Origin: Nemophila menziesii
Taxonomy: Eukaryota; Streptophyta; Magnoliopsida; Boraginales; Hydrophyllaceae
Direction: 5' to 3'
NCBI GenBank assembly: GCA_029959085.1
Contig: JARWIR010000024.1
Coordinates: 15,426,296 to 15,490,295, forward strand
DNA length: 64,000 nt
The notes beneath the pieces were generated by a model. That model did no database searches. It had not been told where the DNA came from and worked only from the letters and a program-made list of their open reading frames with translations. This document shows, in pieces, positions 45,715 through 56,974 of the stretch. Numbering within the stretch: the stretch's first letter is position 1; each line of letters starts with the position of its first letter. The position numbers and the translations under genes are program-made.

Positions 45715-46067
45715 TATCTTTAGCGAGGACATTTTCCTCGTTAAAAAAATAGCCAAAGTCCTCGGTAAAGATATGGACAGTAAAGGCGAGGACATTGTCC
45801 TCGTAGCTGACCAAGTCTTTTGCGATGACTACTCCGTCGCAAATGACCATGTCTTTAGCGAGGAAAAGGTGTACTCGCAATTGGTAAGGTGTCTCACACA
45901 ACGACGCACATATTCGTCGCAAGTTTGTGTCTTTCGCGACAAACCTTTAGCGAGTAGCGTTTAGCGACGACAATTCCTCGCTAAAGATAAAAATAGCCTT
46001 TCGCGACGATTTTCGCTGTCTTTCGCGAAGGTGCGGTTCCTCGCAAAAGACAGCAGATGTAGTAGTG
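45715..46067. repeat. CACTA-2 right subterminal repeat array
   Basis: CTTTAGCGAGGAC, TCCTCGTTAAA, GGCGAGGACATTGTCCTCG, CGACAATTCCTCGCTAAAG, TTCCTCGCAAAAGACAGC and relatives lead to the terminal TAGTAGTG. Confidence 0.85.
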
Positions 46068-46531
46068 TTAGCCGCTCATACTACATAATAAAGTAGAAGG
46101 AAAACCTGGTTTTAAAGATTTAGATACTTGACATAAAACATTATTCATTAAATATTAAGGAAAATTATTGATAAAAGCGATTTGCTTTACATTAAATGGA
46201 TAATGGATACATAAAAATACTTGAAAAAAATATATTTTTGATTGTGACAAATGAAAAAAACCGAGTCATCACTCCTGAAACAAATATAAGAATTAAAGGA
46301 TGAGAGATTGAAAATTCACTTGATTATGTGGGAAGTGAAAAAATATCGTCAAGATAATTGTTTTGCTCCACCAACAATTTTTCAAGTGGTGAGTATAATT
46401 TTTTATACAAAAAACCTTATGATATATTTCGTCAGCGCTTCTTTATGAAATTTTGAACAAGCATAGCGCATTATTCATGTGTTGAATCTAAACTTCAATC
46501 GTTGTGCGGATAATCGTAAGAGATTCAGACT

Positions 46532-46602
<71 letters not shown>
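46532..46602. repeat. Compound (TA)n(TG)n(AG)n microsatellite
   Basis: Three dinucleotide tracts follow each other without a break. Confidence 0.97.
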
Positions 46603-46857
46603 TTCATTTGATGCATAGTGTGGTGAATACTTTGAATCAAACAGGTACTATTATTTGAACGTGTTTTTAAGAGATATTTGGAATAAAGTGAGAGAATGGT
46701 CTCGAGAAGAAAATAAACACGATTTTGAACTCACTAGAATAGTTAAAAAGTTTTAATCCGAAAAAAATAAAAGAGAAAAACGTAAAAAAATGGTTTTACC
46801 GTTACCTTATATTATATTTAGCGATTAAGTAACAAACTTGTTATAAGAGGATAAATA

Positions 46858-47115
46858 CCTTTAATTAATGCAGTTTTAAACGAGAGATATCAATAACTGC
46901 CCTAAAGGTTGCTAGTAGGGGAACAAAGTGTCGCCTCGGGAAACATGGGTTCATACGGCTCCGTCCCGGGATCAGGAGTTTTCTAAGATAGGACAGGTCA
47001 GGGGTAGGTGTCTTCGCGAGAACCGCGGCGAACCCTCAGACGACCTATCTAAGGTTATGGAACATGAAGAAGAGAGCCTCTATTAAGGAAAGCGGGGGTA
47101 ATTATGATCCCCATT
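46858..47115. other. GC-rich island of unknown origin
   Basis: A sharp change in composition: GTCGCCTCGGGAAACATGGG, CTCCGTCCCGGGATCAGG, CGCGAGAACCGCGGCGAACC, then CCTCTATTAAGGAAAGCGGG, between A/T-rich flanks. There is no open frame of note on either strand. It may be part of an LTR or leader of an element I do not recognise. Confidence 0.4.
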
Positions 47116-48395
47116 CTGCCATATTAATTATAATATTCGTCATATATTTTCATTATTATAGATAATTATAAAATTTAAATTTTAATATTTTAAGATATAA
47201 AATAGTGAGTAGATAATTTATATCTTAAGTTTCAGATTTATAGAAATTATATTATGTACAGTGTAAAGTGTTTTTTCTTTTTTTCTTATCACGAAAATGT
47301 TAGAAAACATAATATATGTCTAATGTATTGCATTTTAGAAACTTTTATGAACGTGTAATATTTAAAAGAAAAGGATTATTAGTTTTTAACTGTATATTTA
47401 GGTGTTAATTTTATCTATATCAGAAAATAATTAATGTATCTTACAATTTTCACTTATCGTAACGAAGTTCGAAAGCAATAAATTTACTTTTTTAGATCAT
47501 CATACTTTTTAGTTGTATTTTTGTTTAGGGTTATCATGTAATTACGATATAGATTACTTAAATTTATATCACTTAATATACTATCTATAATATAAAATAA
47601 TTTTAGTGAAATTAAATTATAAATTAAATAAAAAAATAAATAGATTAACGATCTATTTCTATACCGATCACACTACGTCATGGATAATATATTAGGTGGT
47701 ATAAATTTGAACGATATATATCATTTCTCATTTTTTTATTTTATAATACATATTTCATAGTTCCATTTATACTTTAAAAAATAATACTCTTATATTTTAA
47801 TATTATAATTATATTAAAATTAGTTTGTAATCTCTTTATTATACATGTGGCTTTGAAGTAGATAACTTATACTACTAATGTCAATGATTAATAATGTATT
47901 CAACACTAATCAATGTTTGTCCAATAAACACACTAATTAATGTGGTGTGATAGACACTAATTAATAGATTAGCCAAATAAGAAGTATTATTTGCTATAAT
48001 GATCAGTGAGTGAGTTAAATTAATTAATATTTGATGTGGGTCTATAATTCATCTTTGTTAATGTGGCTATTATAAGCAACTTTGGGTTCACTTGGGTTAG
48101 AGTAACCCAAATCAATCCATTAATATAGTATGACTAACGATAGAAACTTAGACCAATGAAGAGAGATATTGAATATACATTTTTTTTTTTGGGCAAATGA
48201 TATAAAACAAACAAACCCATCAACCTGAAAAAATCAAGAATTGAATATACAATTTCGAAATCCAAATCTACCGGAATCATATAATTTCTCAAAGAAAAAA
48301 AAAATTATAATTTTCTTTTAATTTAACATTCTTGAAGTTGATAGACCAAAATAATCATTGGCTATTTCCACCTACAAAGTCTAAGTCATTTGGCA

Positions 48396-48678
48396 GGATT
48401 TGAATCCTCTCCTAACTAACTTCTATACTAACTATCCTAACAACCAATCATAATTAAAAAAATTATATTTTATTATATTTATGTATAATTAATTTTTTAA
48501 TTCCTAAAATACTACATAATTTACATCTATTATAAAACTCCTATTATAATCTTTTAATTGATTTACCAACCATTTATAATATATTTTCAAATCTTATTGT
48601 TTATAATTTTAATATCAATGATATAATTGGTTGTTAGGATAGTTAGTATAGAAGCTAGTTAGGAGAGGATCCAAATCC
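48396..48678. mobile_element. Mutator-type MITE, 283 bp
   Basis: Perfect 9-bp duplication CATTTGGCA at 48387-48395 and 48679-48687. Inverted termini of about 53 bp: left GGATTTGAATCCTCTCCTAA, right complemented GGATTTGGATCCTCTCCTAA, with only two or so mismatches. The interior is A/T-rich without coding. Confidence 0.95.
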
Positions 48679-48687
48679 CATTTGGCA

Positions 48688-49654
48688 TGGTTATAGCACC
48701 GGCCAGTGCCAAAATAAAAAAAGTTCATCCTCAATCCCGTCGAAAACATGCTTCGAGAAGGCTTCAGTTATCGTTTGGGCCAAAATCGAGATTAGTTAAC
48801 CAAATTACTGAATACCAGAAAACGAGAGAGAAATTCAAGGGACATAGTATGAGGTTAGAGTCCAAAGGATAAGCATATGAGACAGATAATACGATAAAAT
48901 ATGGGATAAAAATAAGTCACAACTGGCTATTGGATCGGTTCTACTAGTACTATGGACCGGACCGGCTGGTTCCAGGACCGGAACCGAGATAGAGGAATAG
49001 TAGGGAACCGGACCGGACTGCACCGGTTCTTAGTTTATCGGTCTAGTTTTGCATTAAAAAAAGGTTTAGAACCGGTTCCGACCAGACCAAAAAAATTAAA
49101 AAAACAATAGGAGAACCGGTTCTAATAACCGGTTCGTTCCCCAACTTTCCACCAAAGAACCGGACCGGTAAGGAGGAGGACCGGCGGACCGGCGGACCGG
49201 AACAGACCGATAAGGGAGAAATTTGGTAAGAACCGGTCCGGACCGGTCCGACCCAGACCGTTATCCAGACTGAGTCACAAGGGACTTAGATTAATTGCGA
49301 CGAATAAAGTAGAATTTAAAGGGCCACATCGAACAACCCATTCCTATTTCGAAAAAAGTTCTAATACAAGAAGTCATTCCTCGAAAAGTGAAGACTATTT
49401 ATGTATAAATACCATTTCCTAACTCAATATTAAGGTACTTCAGTGTTTCCAACGAAACAAAATAACTTAAATTTACTCCCCTCCAAGACTACGATCGATG
49501 AGGGCTCTATGTTTTGATCAACTCTGACTTGGTCATTGAGGTGTCATCGAAGCTCCCGTACACTATGGTAAGAAGATGAGATGAAGCATCAGGAACCAGA
49601 TTGATATTTGCTTGGTTCAGACAAACTTATTCAAGAAACTTAACTTGGAGTATT
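48688..49654 (+). other. Possible LTR fragment carrying a hAT MITE
   Basis: Sequence around the hAT MITE has a TATA-like TATAAAT (49404-49410), a following A/C-rich leader, and a stretch near 49520-49560 (GACTTGGTCATTGAGGTGTC) that recalls the U5 end of plant gypsy LTRs. A 61-codon frame at 48687-48872 (MVIAPASAKIKKVHPQSRRK) is unrecognised. The identification as an LTR is tentative; neither end is defined. Confidence 0.35.
48923..49272. mobile_element. hAT-type MITE with ACCGGT repeats, 350 bp
   Basis: Perfect 8-bp duplication AGTCACAA at 48915-48922 and 49273-49280. The ends are weakly inverted: CTGGCTATTGGATCGG against complemented CAGTCTGGATAACGG. The interior is packed with GGACCGG, AACCGGTTC and GACCGGTCC words in both orientations, so most of the element can fold on itself. 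No coding. Confidence 0.9.
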
Positions 49655-51063
49655 TGATGGCTTCTTTTATGTGATATATTATCTAGTCAAGAGATATTTT
49701 TATGAGAAATTTAGGACTAAGTTGAGGGATTTGTTCCTATTATTTGATGATTTACACTTTCTTGTTTGGTATCAAATTGTATATTTGTAGAGATTTTGTG
49801 CGTAACTTGTGTGTTAAAAGTGCAACTCTCAGGTACTTGAATGCTATGATACTCTGAGACGATAATAATAAGTATAGAAAACAAGATTAATCCTTAGTCA
49901 TAGCGTAATAGGACAATTCGACTATTTAAAAGAGTGAGAGGAGCAGTTTTCGACTATATTTTAAAATCGACTTGTTTGAGTTACCACGCAAATTAATGAA
50001 TGTTTTAGGGGATCCCTTTTGTTTATAGATTGTACTTGAAGTTCGGAGCGCATATGAACTTGCGGTTTATGCTAGACCATCCATGTATTAAAACGTTTTT
50101 GGTGGATTATAGTTAACTAAAAGGGGCCCACAACACCTAAAACGTGATAGACCCTTCATATATCAGTTTTTAAAATTATTAAAGGGTTCCCATTCATTAT
50201 TACTTTATTCCACACACCTGGAGCTGAGAAAAGAAGAAAGGAAGAAGCTGGAAAGAAGTTCATGCCATTTCAACTCTACCTTCCATAATTCCATCAAGAT
50301 TATTAGTGTAACTTTATTTTGTTTTATCTTTTAAACACGATTCTTAATTTTTAATCTTTTGTTATTATTTCATTATGCACTACTTTAACTGTATCTTGAG
50401 AACAACATTATGTATGAACCCTAGTTGGATTTTACTTTTTTATTGAATTTGGGATTACATAATTTGGTTGGGTTGTTAAAGTTATATGTTTTGCTTATGT
50501 ATTTGTCGTTTAAATTTGTGTATTAATGATCTTGACGGGATTGAGTAGGCGGATAGTAAATAGGGTTAGAGACTTTTAGCACCAATCATTGCGTAGAGAC
50601 ACTTCACCGAATACCCTAGTAGCGTTAAAGTAGTTTCTCAAGCTATCCTGATGGGAGTTAGAAATTAGTTAGAATACAGACTATTACATGATTAAACAAT
50701 TCACCCTTAAACAATAAAACATAAAATCGATACTAGTGGGGATTACTTTCAAGTTCTCAAGCTATATTCTCATATCTTCTTATTCAAGTGGTTTAATTAA
50801 TTATTAGATTAATTTATATTTATTAAATTTTAGTCCTTAATAGAAAAACAAAACAAATATCTTATCTTTGTATTTTAGTTTAGTGACTCATTCTAGTACT
50901 CTGTTCAAGAAAACATCATAAGAATTTACCATCGTAGTCCCGATGGAGGGGATGCTCTTTACTAACTTTTTATTACTTGTCACCGATCTATATATTTGCA
51001 GTTAGCTAGCTCTCCCGAGGTGTGAATCCATAAGGTTATTTTATTACACCTAAGGAGACGACA
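49655..51063 (+). repeat. 5' LTR of gypsy C
   Basis: Begins TGATGGCTTCTTTTATGTG and ends at GGAGACGACA directly before the primer site. It shares the order of blocks of the B LTR (GAGGGATTTGTTCCTATTATTTG; the ACCCTAG / GCGTTAAAG block) but is clearly a different subfamily. Length 1409 bp. Confidence 0.75.
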
Positions 51064-51069
51064 AGTTTT

Positions 51070-51088
51070 TCGCACCATTGATGGGGAC
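51070..51088 (+). other. Degenerate tRNA-Asp-type primer-binding site
   Basis: TCGCACCATTGATGGGGAC, compared with TGGCGCCGCTGCCGGGGAC in gypsy A-1. It keeps spacing and 3' GGGGAC but has several C/G to T/A changes, the direction expected from decay of methylated cytosines. Confidence 0.6.
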
Positions 51089-51186
51089 TATATCGTTAAT
51101 TTTGTGTTTTTTATTTAGTGTAGTAGAATTAGTTGTCATGTTTTACACTTTTATTATTGTTTTTCCCATTTTTAAGATTTCTTAAA

Positions 51187-52560
51187 TGACTAATCCAAAC
51201 AATCAACGGCGAGAGAAAGGCCATCTTGGGCCATTTCAAGTGTACCCCATAAGGATTAACCCTCCATCTATTCAAGCCATACCGATCAAGGAATGCTCAA
51301 TAAATTCCCGGGCTATGGGAATTAGAGTGGAGTCGAACATCAAGATTTGGCCTGTTCAATTTAGAAATTCATGCATATTTGTGACACCTACATCAGTCAA
51401 GGTGTTATACCAGAGCAAATGTATTATTTCATGTTTTAATTATTGGCAAGCTATTGGTTAGATAATCAGCTTCTCAAGCAAATACCAAGTTGAAATGATC
51501 TTAAAGCTAGATTCCTTGATCAGTTTACCCTCAGAGTATGTGATTGAAGGAACGAATGGAGCTTGCAAAATTCTTATAAAAAGCTGGTGAGAGTGTTGGA
51601 GAAGCATGAACAAAATTCCAAAGGAAGTTGGTAAAATGTACATTACATGGGTACACGCCTGAGTTATAGCTATCCATGTTATATAAAAGTCTTGTTGCGA
51701 GTTCAAGAGTGAGAATATATAATCTCGATGGTGACGTTTTTGTCTCAATGGATCCAAATGAAGCAGATATTGGTATGGAGAAGATTGTCGAGACCAAAAG
51801 AAGTTGGCCATCATCATGAGCCACAATTCTGAGAGGTACGTCATGAATAGATGGTAATACGGTTGTAGATTCTAAGTTCTCTAGTTAAAAAGATCAGATG
51901 AAGCAAATTTCTTTACCTACTGAGGAGAGCATCAAGAGTAGAAATTCCCAATGATGTTAGAGAGACGTATGGTTGCTCAAATTATGGGGTGTGTAATCAT
52001 TTTTGGGAAAAATGTGAAATAGTCCAATATGGGTTTTCTTTGTGTCAAATTGAAGGACTTGTCATCCAGGTGGTCCAAGTTATGTTCAAGGAAATTGTAA
52101 CCATGCATTCAGGATTCCAACGATCAAATCCAAGTGAGGTCTCTTGTAAAATTAATTCATATCAATCTTGACCTCAAGGGAATGTGTATCAACCTCGATC
52201 TCATAAATTCTATCAAGGAGGTCCGAGTTATGGAGTTCCAACTCCACCACAGCCCACATATGATCCATATGCAGTGAGTTTTACGCACAAGTAATCCCTT
52301 CTCATCCTCAAGAAGACTCTACGGGTGAGTTTCAACAAACATTAACTACATTTTTGAAGATGACATGAGATAATTTGAAGACGAATAATGCAAGGATGAA
52401 TGAGAAATCTGCCTCGCTGAAGTTGCTAAAAAATAAAGTTTCATAAATCGCCAATCATCTACAAACCCGACCTCAAGGTCAACTCCCGAGTAATACTGAA
52501 AATCCAGGAACCGATGAAGCTTGTAAGGCATTTGGATTAAGGAGTGGAAAACAACTAACC
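51187..52560 (+). pseudogene. Gypsy C gag remnant
   Basis: ATG at 51187 (MTNPNNQRREKGHLGP) opens a gag-like frame. The capsid part includes LKARFLDQFTP (about 51500). Further on come a His/Cys-poor tail with YGVPTPPQPTYDPYA (about 52232), a KLLKNKVSxIANHLQTRPQG block (52425-52475) and AFGLRSGK (about 52525), the usual gag-protease linker of plant gypsy elements. Frames shift repeatedly and stops occur, so it is dead. Confidence 0.82.
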
Positions 52561-52689
52561 TACCCTTGGTGATTGATAAAGAACAAGAGAAAGCGCCAAC
52601 CTTGATTCGAGAAGAAGTGGATGGAGATATTGTTTACGAGGTAGTTAAGCCAGTGAGTAATAATGATAGAGTTGAGAAAGAACTGGAGA

Positions 52690-53232
52690 AGCAAAATTGA
52701 TTTAGGCGCGAGTATCAATCTCATGCCAAAGTCATTATTCAAGAAGGTGGATATTGGGATAACTGAACCCACTACCATGGTCTGGCGGATAGGTCTATTT
52801 CCTACTTCGAAGGTAAAATTGATGATGTCTTAGTTTAAGCTAGTAATTTTATTTTTCCCTGTGATTTTATTATTCTTGACTATGACGCATATAAGAATAT
52901 TCCCATTATCTTGGGTAGACTGTTCTTAACCACGGGTCATACACTAATTGATGTTGATAGTGGTAAATTGATCGTGAGGTTCCAAGATGAACATGTAAAA
53001 TTCAATGTATTTAAGGCTATGAAGTTCCCCAATACTCGGGATGATTGTTTACGTGTAGATGTCATGGATCGTGTTACACAAGATATATACAATGAAACGA
53101 GTTTTGATAATATTTTGAAGGTCTCCTTAACACTTGAATTGCCAGAGTTATATGATGAGTTACCTAAAGTTGTGGTTGCTTTAAATTCTGAAAGTGAAAT
53201 ACCAAAAGTGAAGGGATATGATAAAATTTGAG
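52690..53232 (+). pseudogene. Gypsy C aspartic protease remnant
   Basis: DLGASINLMPKSLFKKVDIG (52699-52758) holds the catalytic Asp in the D-L-G-A form usual for this lineage. After a frameshift come PCDFIILDYDAYKNIPIILG and GRLFLTTGHTLIDVDSGKLI (to about 52975), the conserved strand near the protease C-terminus, then the linker toward RT. The 106-codon frame 52911-53231 is the intact last part. Confidence 0.88.
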
Positions 53233-53529
53233 GTTTGCGGGAGATTGAACCAACAAAGAAACCATCTACCGTATCTCCTCCCGAACTCGAGGGGAATCCC
53301 CTTCCCTCTCATTTGAGGTATGTGTATCTACATGGGAATAATACTTTTCCTGTTATTATTGTTGCTAACATTTCAGGTCCTCAAGAAGATAACTTTCTAC
53401 GTGTGCTTTGAGCCAACAAAAACGCGATTGGGTGGATTATTTCCAATATTAAAGGTATTAGTCCTACTATTTTCCAACACAAGATCATTCTTGAAGACAA
53501 AAATTCACGGTTGATTGAGGGGCAAAGAA

Positions 53530-54660
53530 GAGTCATGTCTGTGATACAGGTGGCGGTAAGGAAAGAAGTGATCAAGTTACTAGATGTGGGAATCATTTTC
53601 TCGATCTCAAATAGCAAGTGGGTGAGTCCAGCACAATATGGTATGAAGAACTGAGGTATGACTACCTCTTCAATGACAAAAATGAAGCCATTCCACCAAG
53701 AACAGTTGTGGGTGGAGAGTATGCATGGATGATGTCTCCCATTTTGTTCTAAATAATAGCTCTTAAGAGACATCATTTTAGGTGATTAATTGACTTGTTT
53801 GATAGACTTTTAAGCTTATTTGGTTATATTGTGTTTTCTCCCCTTTGATTTGTATTATTTGCGTTTTTAAGCTTATGCGCGTTAATTTGTTTGTTTTTAG
53901 TGTAAAGTTCCTAGGTCCATGGATTATATAAAGCACCAAGACAAGGTGGAGAAATGGAAATTAAAGTCTAAGATCGAGCGTAGACTTCAAAGGAGAGAAA
54001 AGATGACCCGAAGAATTTATTAGAGGAGAATGAAATCTAGAAGACTGTTACAAATCACTGTTTTTGAGCTACTTAGCCGCTGATTCAGCCTTAGAGTATT
54101 GAAATTAGGAATTTGCATCTTTGAGTCAGGAAGATTTTGCGACTGGAATGAAGTGATTTGGAGTTCATACTTAATCTCATGCCTAGATCGATTTTGAGAA
54201 GTTGAAAATAGGAAACGCAAGACCAACCTCTATGGTCTTGCAAATGGCCGATAGATCTCTCGTACATCCAGAGGGAAGAATAGAAGATGTCCTCGTCAAT
54301 GGACTACCGCAAGTTGAACAAAGCTATGAAGAAATGTCACTTCCGTCTACCATTCACTGATTTGATGTTAACCAAGCTCGCTATGAGAGAGGGTGACTGT
54401 TTCCTTCATGACTATTAACGCTATAATCAGTTTTGTGTGGATCTATATGATCAACACAAAAACACTTTTACTTATCCATTTGGCATCTTTATATTTTGAA
54501 GGATGGCGTTTTGTTAATGCAATGCACCAACCACGTTCCAGCAGTGTATGGTGGCAATATTTTGGGATATGATTAAGCTATTTTTAGAAGTTTTCATGAA
54601 TGACTTTTTGGTATTTGGAGATAGTTTTGATTAGCTCCTTGATTATCTTTAGAAGTTTCT
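53530..54660 (+). pseudogene. Gypsy C reverse transcriptase, interrupted
   Basis: Left part 53530-53729: VRKEVIKLLDVGIIFSISNS and SKWVSP, the start of the RT palm/fingers. Right part from 54299: [41 protein letters not shown], then FMNDFLVFG near 54593, where the catalytic FMDD is changed to FMND. The two parts join exactly at ATGGA, the duplicated target of the 569-bp insertion. Stops occur in both. The 3' end is cut by the gypsy B-2 LTR at 54668. Confidence 0.9.
53730..54298 (+). mobile_element. 569-bp TG...CA insertion with LTR head and protease fragment
   Basis: Flanked by ATGGA at 53725-53729 and 54299-54303. It starts TGATGTCTCCCATTTTG like the local gypsy LTRs and ends in GTCA. The first ~440 bp are LTR-like and noncoding (53938-54060 has the TAAAGTTCCTAGGTCCATGG region). 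The last ~125 bp, 54170-54297, read as a gypsy protease piece in one frame (NLMP; then [20 protein letters not shown]). A retrotransposon that lost everything between the 5' LTR and protease, and everything after, would not normally keep a TSD, so its origin is open. Confidence 0.75.
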
Positions 54661-54667
54661 ATTAGGT

Positions 54668-56217
54668 TGTGTTCGCCCCCAGGTGTGATATAATAATAAA
54701 TCAACAATGGAAAAAGTGACTCTCCTCTGCGCACGGATCGGTGAAAAGTATATTTGATAAGTGGGGTTATATCGTTCTCTATATGGATTATCAGTGAATA
54801 TAATCATGCTTAAACTAGTGTAAATGTGTGAAGCTTGCAATGGAATTAAAGGAATACCAAAGACTTCAGATGATAAGATATTTATTTTGGTTTTCAATTG
54901 ATTAAAAATTAAGAAAGTAATAAGATTAAACTAATAATGAAAATAAACAAGTAAATAAATTAAGCATGAACTAATATGAGAAGGTTGCTTGAGGAATTTC
55001 TAGTAATCATCTATGCCGCTAGTTAATAGTTCTATTGATAAGGGTGAGTTGATTAATTTCACATTAGTCGGGATTCAACTATCCTTCTAACTCCCATCCG
55101 GGTAGACATAGAAGGCAACCTTACACGCCTAAGTCTTTCGGGTGAATGAAGTTCCAACCTTGTTGACTACCTAACGGGCAAGACCTCCCGGTTCAATACC
55201 TCGCATTAGGCGCTTATGTATTATATTTAAAATTAAACCCCCCGCCTCCGGGTGATAGCTTAATTACTACAACTACCCACTACTTGGCCAAAGCATAGAT
55301 AATATTAAATCAAACACATAAGACAATGAACAAAGTCGGTTAAATACTTTATCCCAAATACGATAAATCCATTAACAAGCTAATCATAAACTCTTACATA
55401 AGCCTCCTCAAGCAATGAGGGTTTAGTTCATAATAAAATAAGAAAAAGTAATTAAAACTAATGGAAGGATCATATTAAAAAATAAATAGAAGTTGCTCTT
55501 CAAGATGAGATGAAGTGATGATCCGTTGGGGAAGAATCGTTGGGTTTATGGACAAACCCTTCTTTTCTCCTCTCCAACTCTTCAACTTTTGCTTTCGTAT
55601 ATGAAAATATGAAATAAAATGATGGATAATAGCATGGGGGCTGAGAAATGACTTATATATGAAGTAAAAACGTTTGGGCCCCCTTTTAGCTTGCTTAATT
55701 AGGTTTAGAAGAGCCCAACTTGTTTTACTTAGCAAAATTTTGGTTCGAGTCACGGTGGAAGCAAATGGCACGACTCCTTCAACTTAACTCTAAACTGACT
55801 TCCGCCAATTCCCACACGATACTGATTTCAAGCTATATCTAAATAAAAAGTAATATGGTACAAATCTCTCACCAATATGATGTAGTGACTGAAACACTAA
55901 GGTGCATAGATTTCTCCGGCAAAACACTCTAACTTCCCAACATGAATTTAAGCTCACAGTCTGCTTTGTCTTGAGGTTTATCTTGACTTTTTGACTTTTT
56001 ATTCTCATCTTGGAACCTTTTATTAACCATGTACCTAAAAGAGACACACTCAAACATAATTAAGGCACAAAAGCTCTATAAATAGTATAATGTCCAAAAC
56101 TAGAAGGAAAAGAACAATATAGAAAATAGGAAAAACTCCCTCACTTAGGCCCAATAAACTCCCTCACAAAACAATGTCTTGTGAATGTATTAATCCATCA
56201 CAAAAATAGAGACATCA
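54668..56217 (-). repeat. 3' LTR of gypsy family B (B-2)
   Basis: Minus-strand start TGATGTCTCTATTTTTGTG at 56217, end about CGAACACA at 54668; 1550 bp. It aligns with the B-1 LTR at 17445-18961. The 87- and 98-codon minus frames within it are chance. Confidence 0.8.
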
Positions 56218-56974
56218 AGACCCACAACTCAAATTTTTGTCATCCTGACAAAATAAAAAAGAAAAAGAAGTTTAGAAGGGTCTAATTTCAATAAGTCAAT
56301 GAAGAGAGAGAGAGAGTAGTAAAACAATGAATGACACTAAAACACTAATTTTGCCAATTCTCATATAGTACGATTTACAAACTAAATCAAATATATACTT
56401 ATCTAATAAACAATCCAAACATATTAATTTCAAGATCATATTAAAATTGCAATGCACGAATATAATTTTTTCTCTTAGTCTGCTATGGTGGCTATAGGGT
56501 GTTCCTCGAACCTCACATAGTTTCTAAGGTCCATCTAACTACACTCTATTAGTTTGAAAACTCCTTAGTCCCATAGTCAAGAATCCTAAGGTATTTAAGG
56601 TTGTAATGTAGGCTTAGGTAGGTATGATACGTATATTTGGATAATTTAGAGTGAGCTTTTAGCTTTCTCCTCACTAGCCATCAACGAGTCATCCCAGATC
56701 TTAATTTACTCTCAAAGATGTTTTCACTCAACCCAGATGATGCACTTAGATGCATCCCCAATAGCCCAAATGAAACCCTTTTATGATCACCAAAATAAAT
56801 CCCAGTTTTCCAATCCGGAATATATATATTTTTCTTTTGTAAGTAGCAGTGACTCTCTTTTGATGTGAATAGTTATGCCACAATGTTTCTTTTTCTTTTC
56901 AATATATATTTTTTTTCTTTTTACATCTTTTTCTTTTCCTTTTAACCCCAACAAAGGGTTACAATATATATGAA

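Larger units (their letters stand above)
40673..46067 (+). mobile_element. CACTA-2: En/Spm-type DNA transposon, 5.4 kb
   Basis: Left end CACTAGCGACGATATC, right end complemented CACTACTACATCTGC, flanked by TTA on both sides (40670-40672 and 46068-46070). Subterminal arrays use the same TTTAGCGAGGAC words as CACTA-1. It has the same plan (leader, intron with TTTAGGTGCCTTA repeats, TNPD, TNPA) and is the same family, but the TNPA gene has lost all but its last exon. Apart from the CACTA tip the two ends differ, so the left end may be eroded or rearranged (GACGATATC is repeated there). Confidence 0.92.
46071..48386. other. AT-rich noncoding stretch
   Basis: No gene recognised. It holds a compound microsatellite (46532-46602) and a GC-rich island (46858-47115). 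The remainder is strongly A/T-rich. Confidence 0.4.
49655..54667 (+). mobile_element. Gypsy C: LTR, leader, gag, protease and partial RT
   Basis: 5' LTR (49655-51063), degraded primer site (51070-51088), gag (from 51187), protease (52690-53230) and the first part of reverse transcriptase (53530-54660). RT is interrupted by a 569-bp insertion (53730-54298, TSD ATGGA) and then cut off at 54668 by the end of gypsy B-2. Integrase and 3' LTR are not seen; if they survive they lie right of the window, beyond gypsy B-2. Confidence 0.85.
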
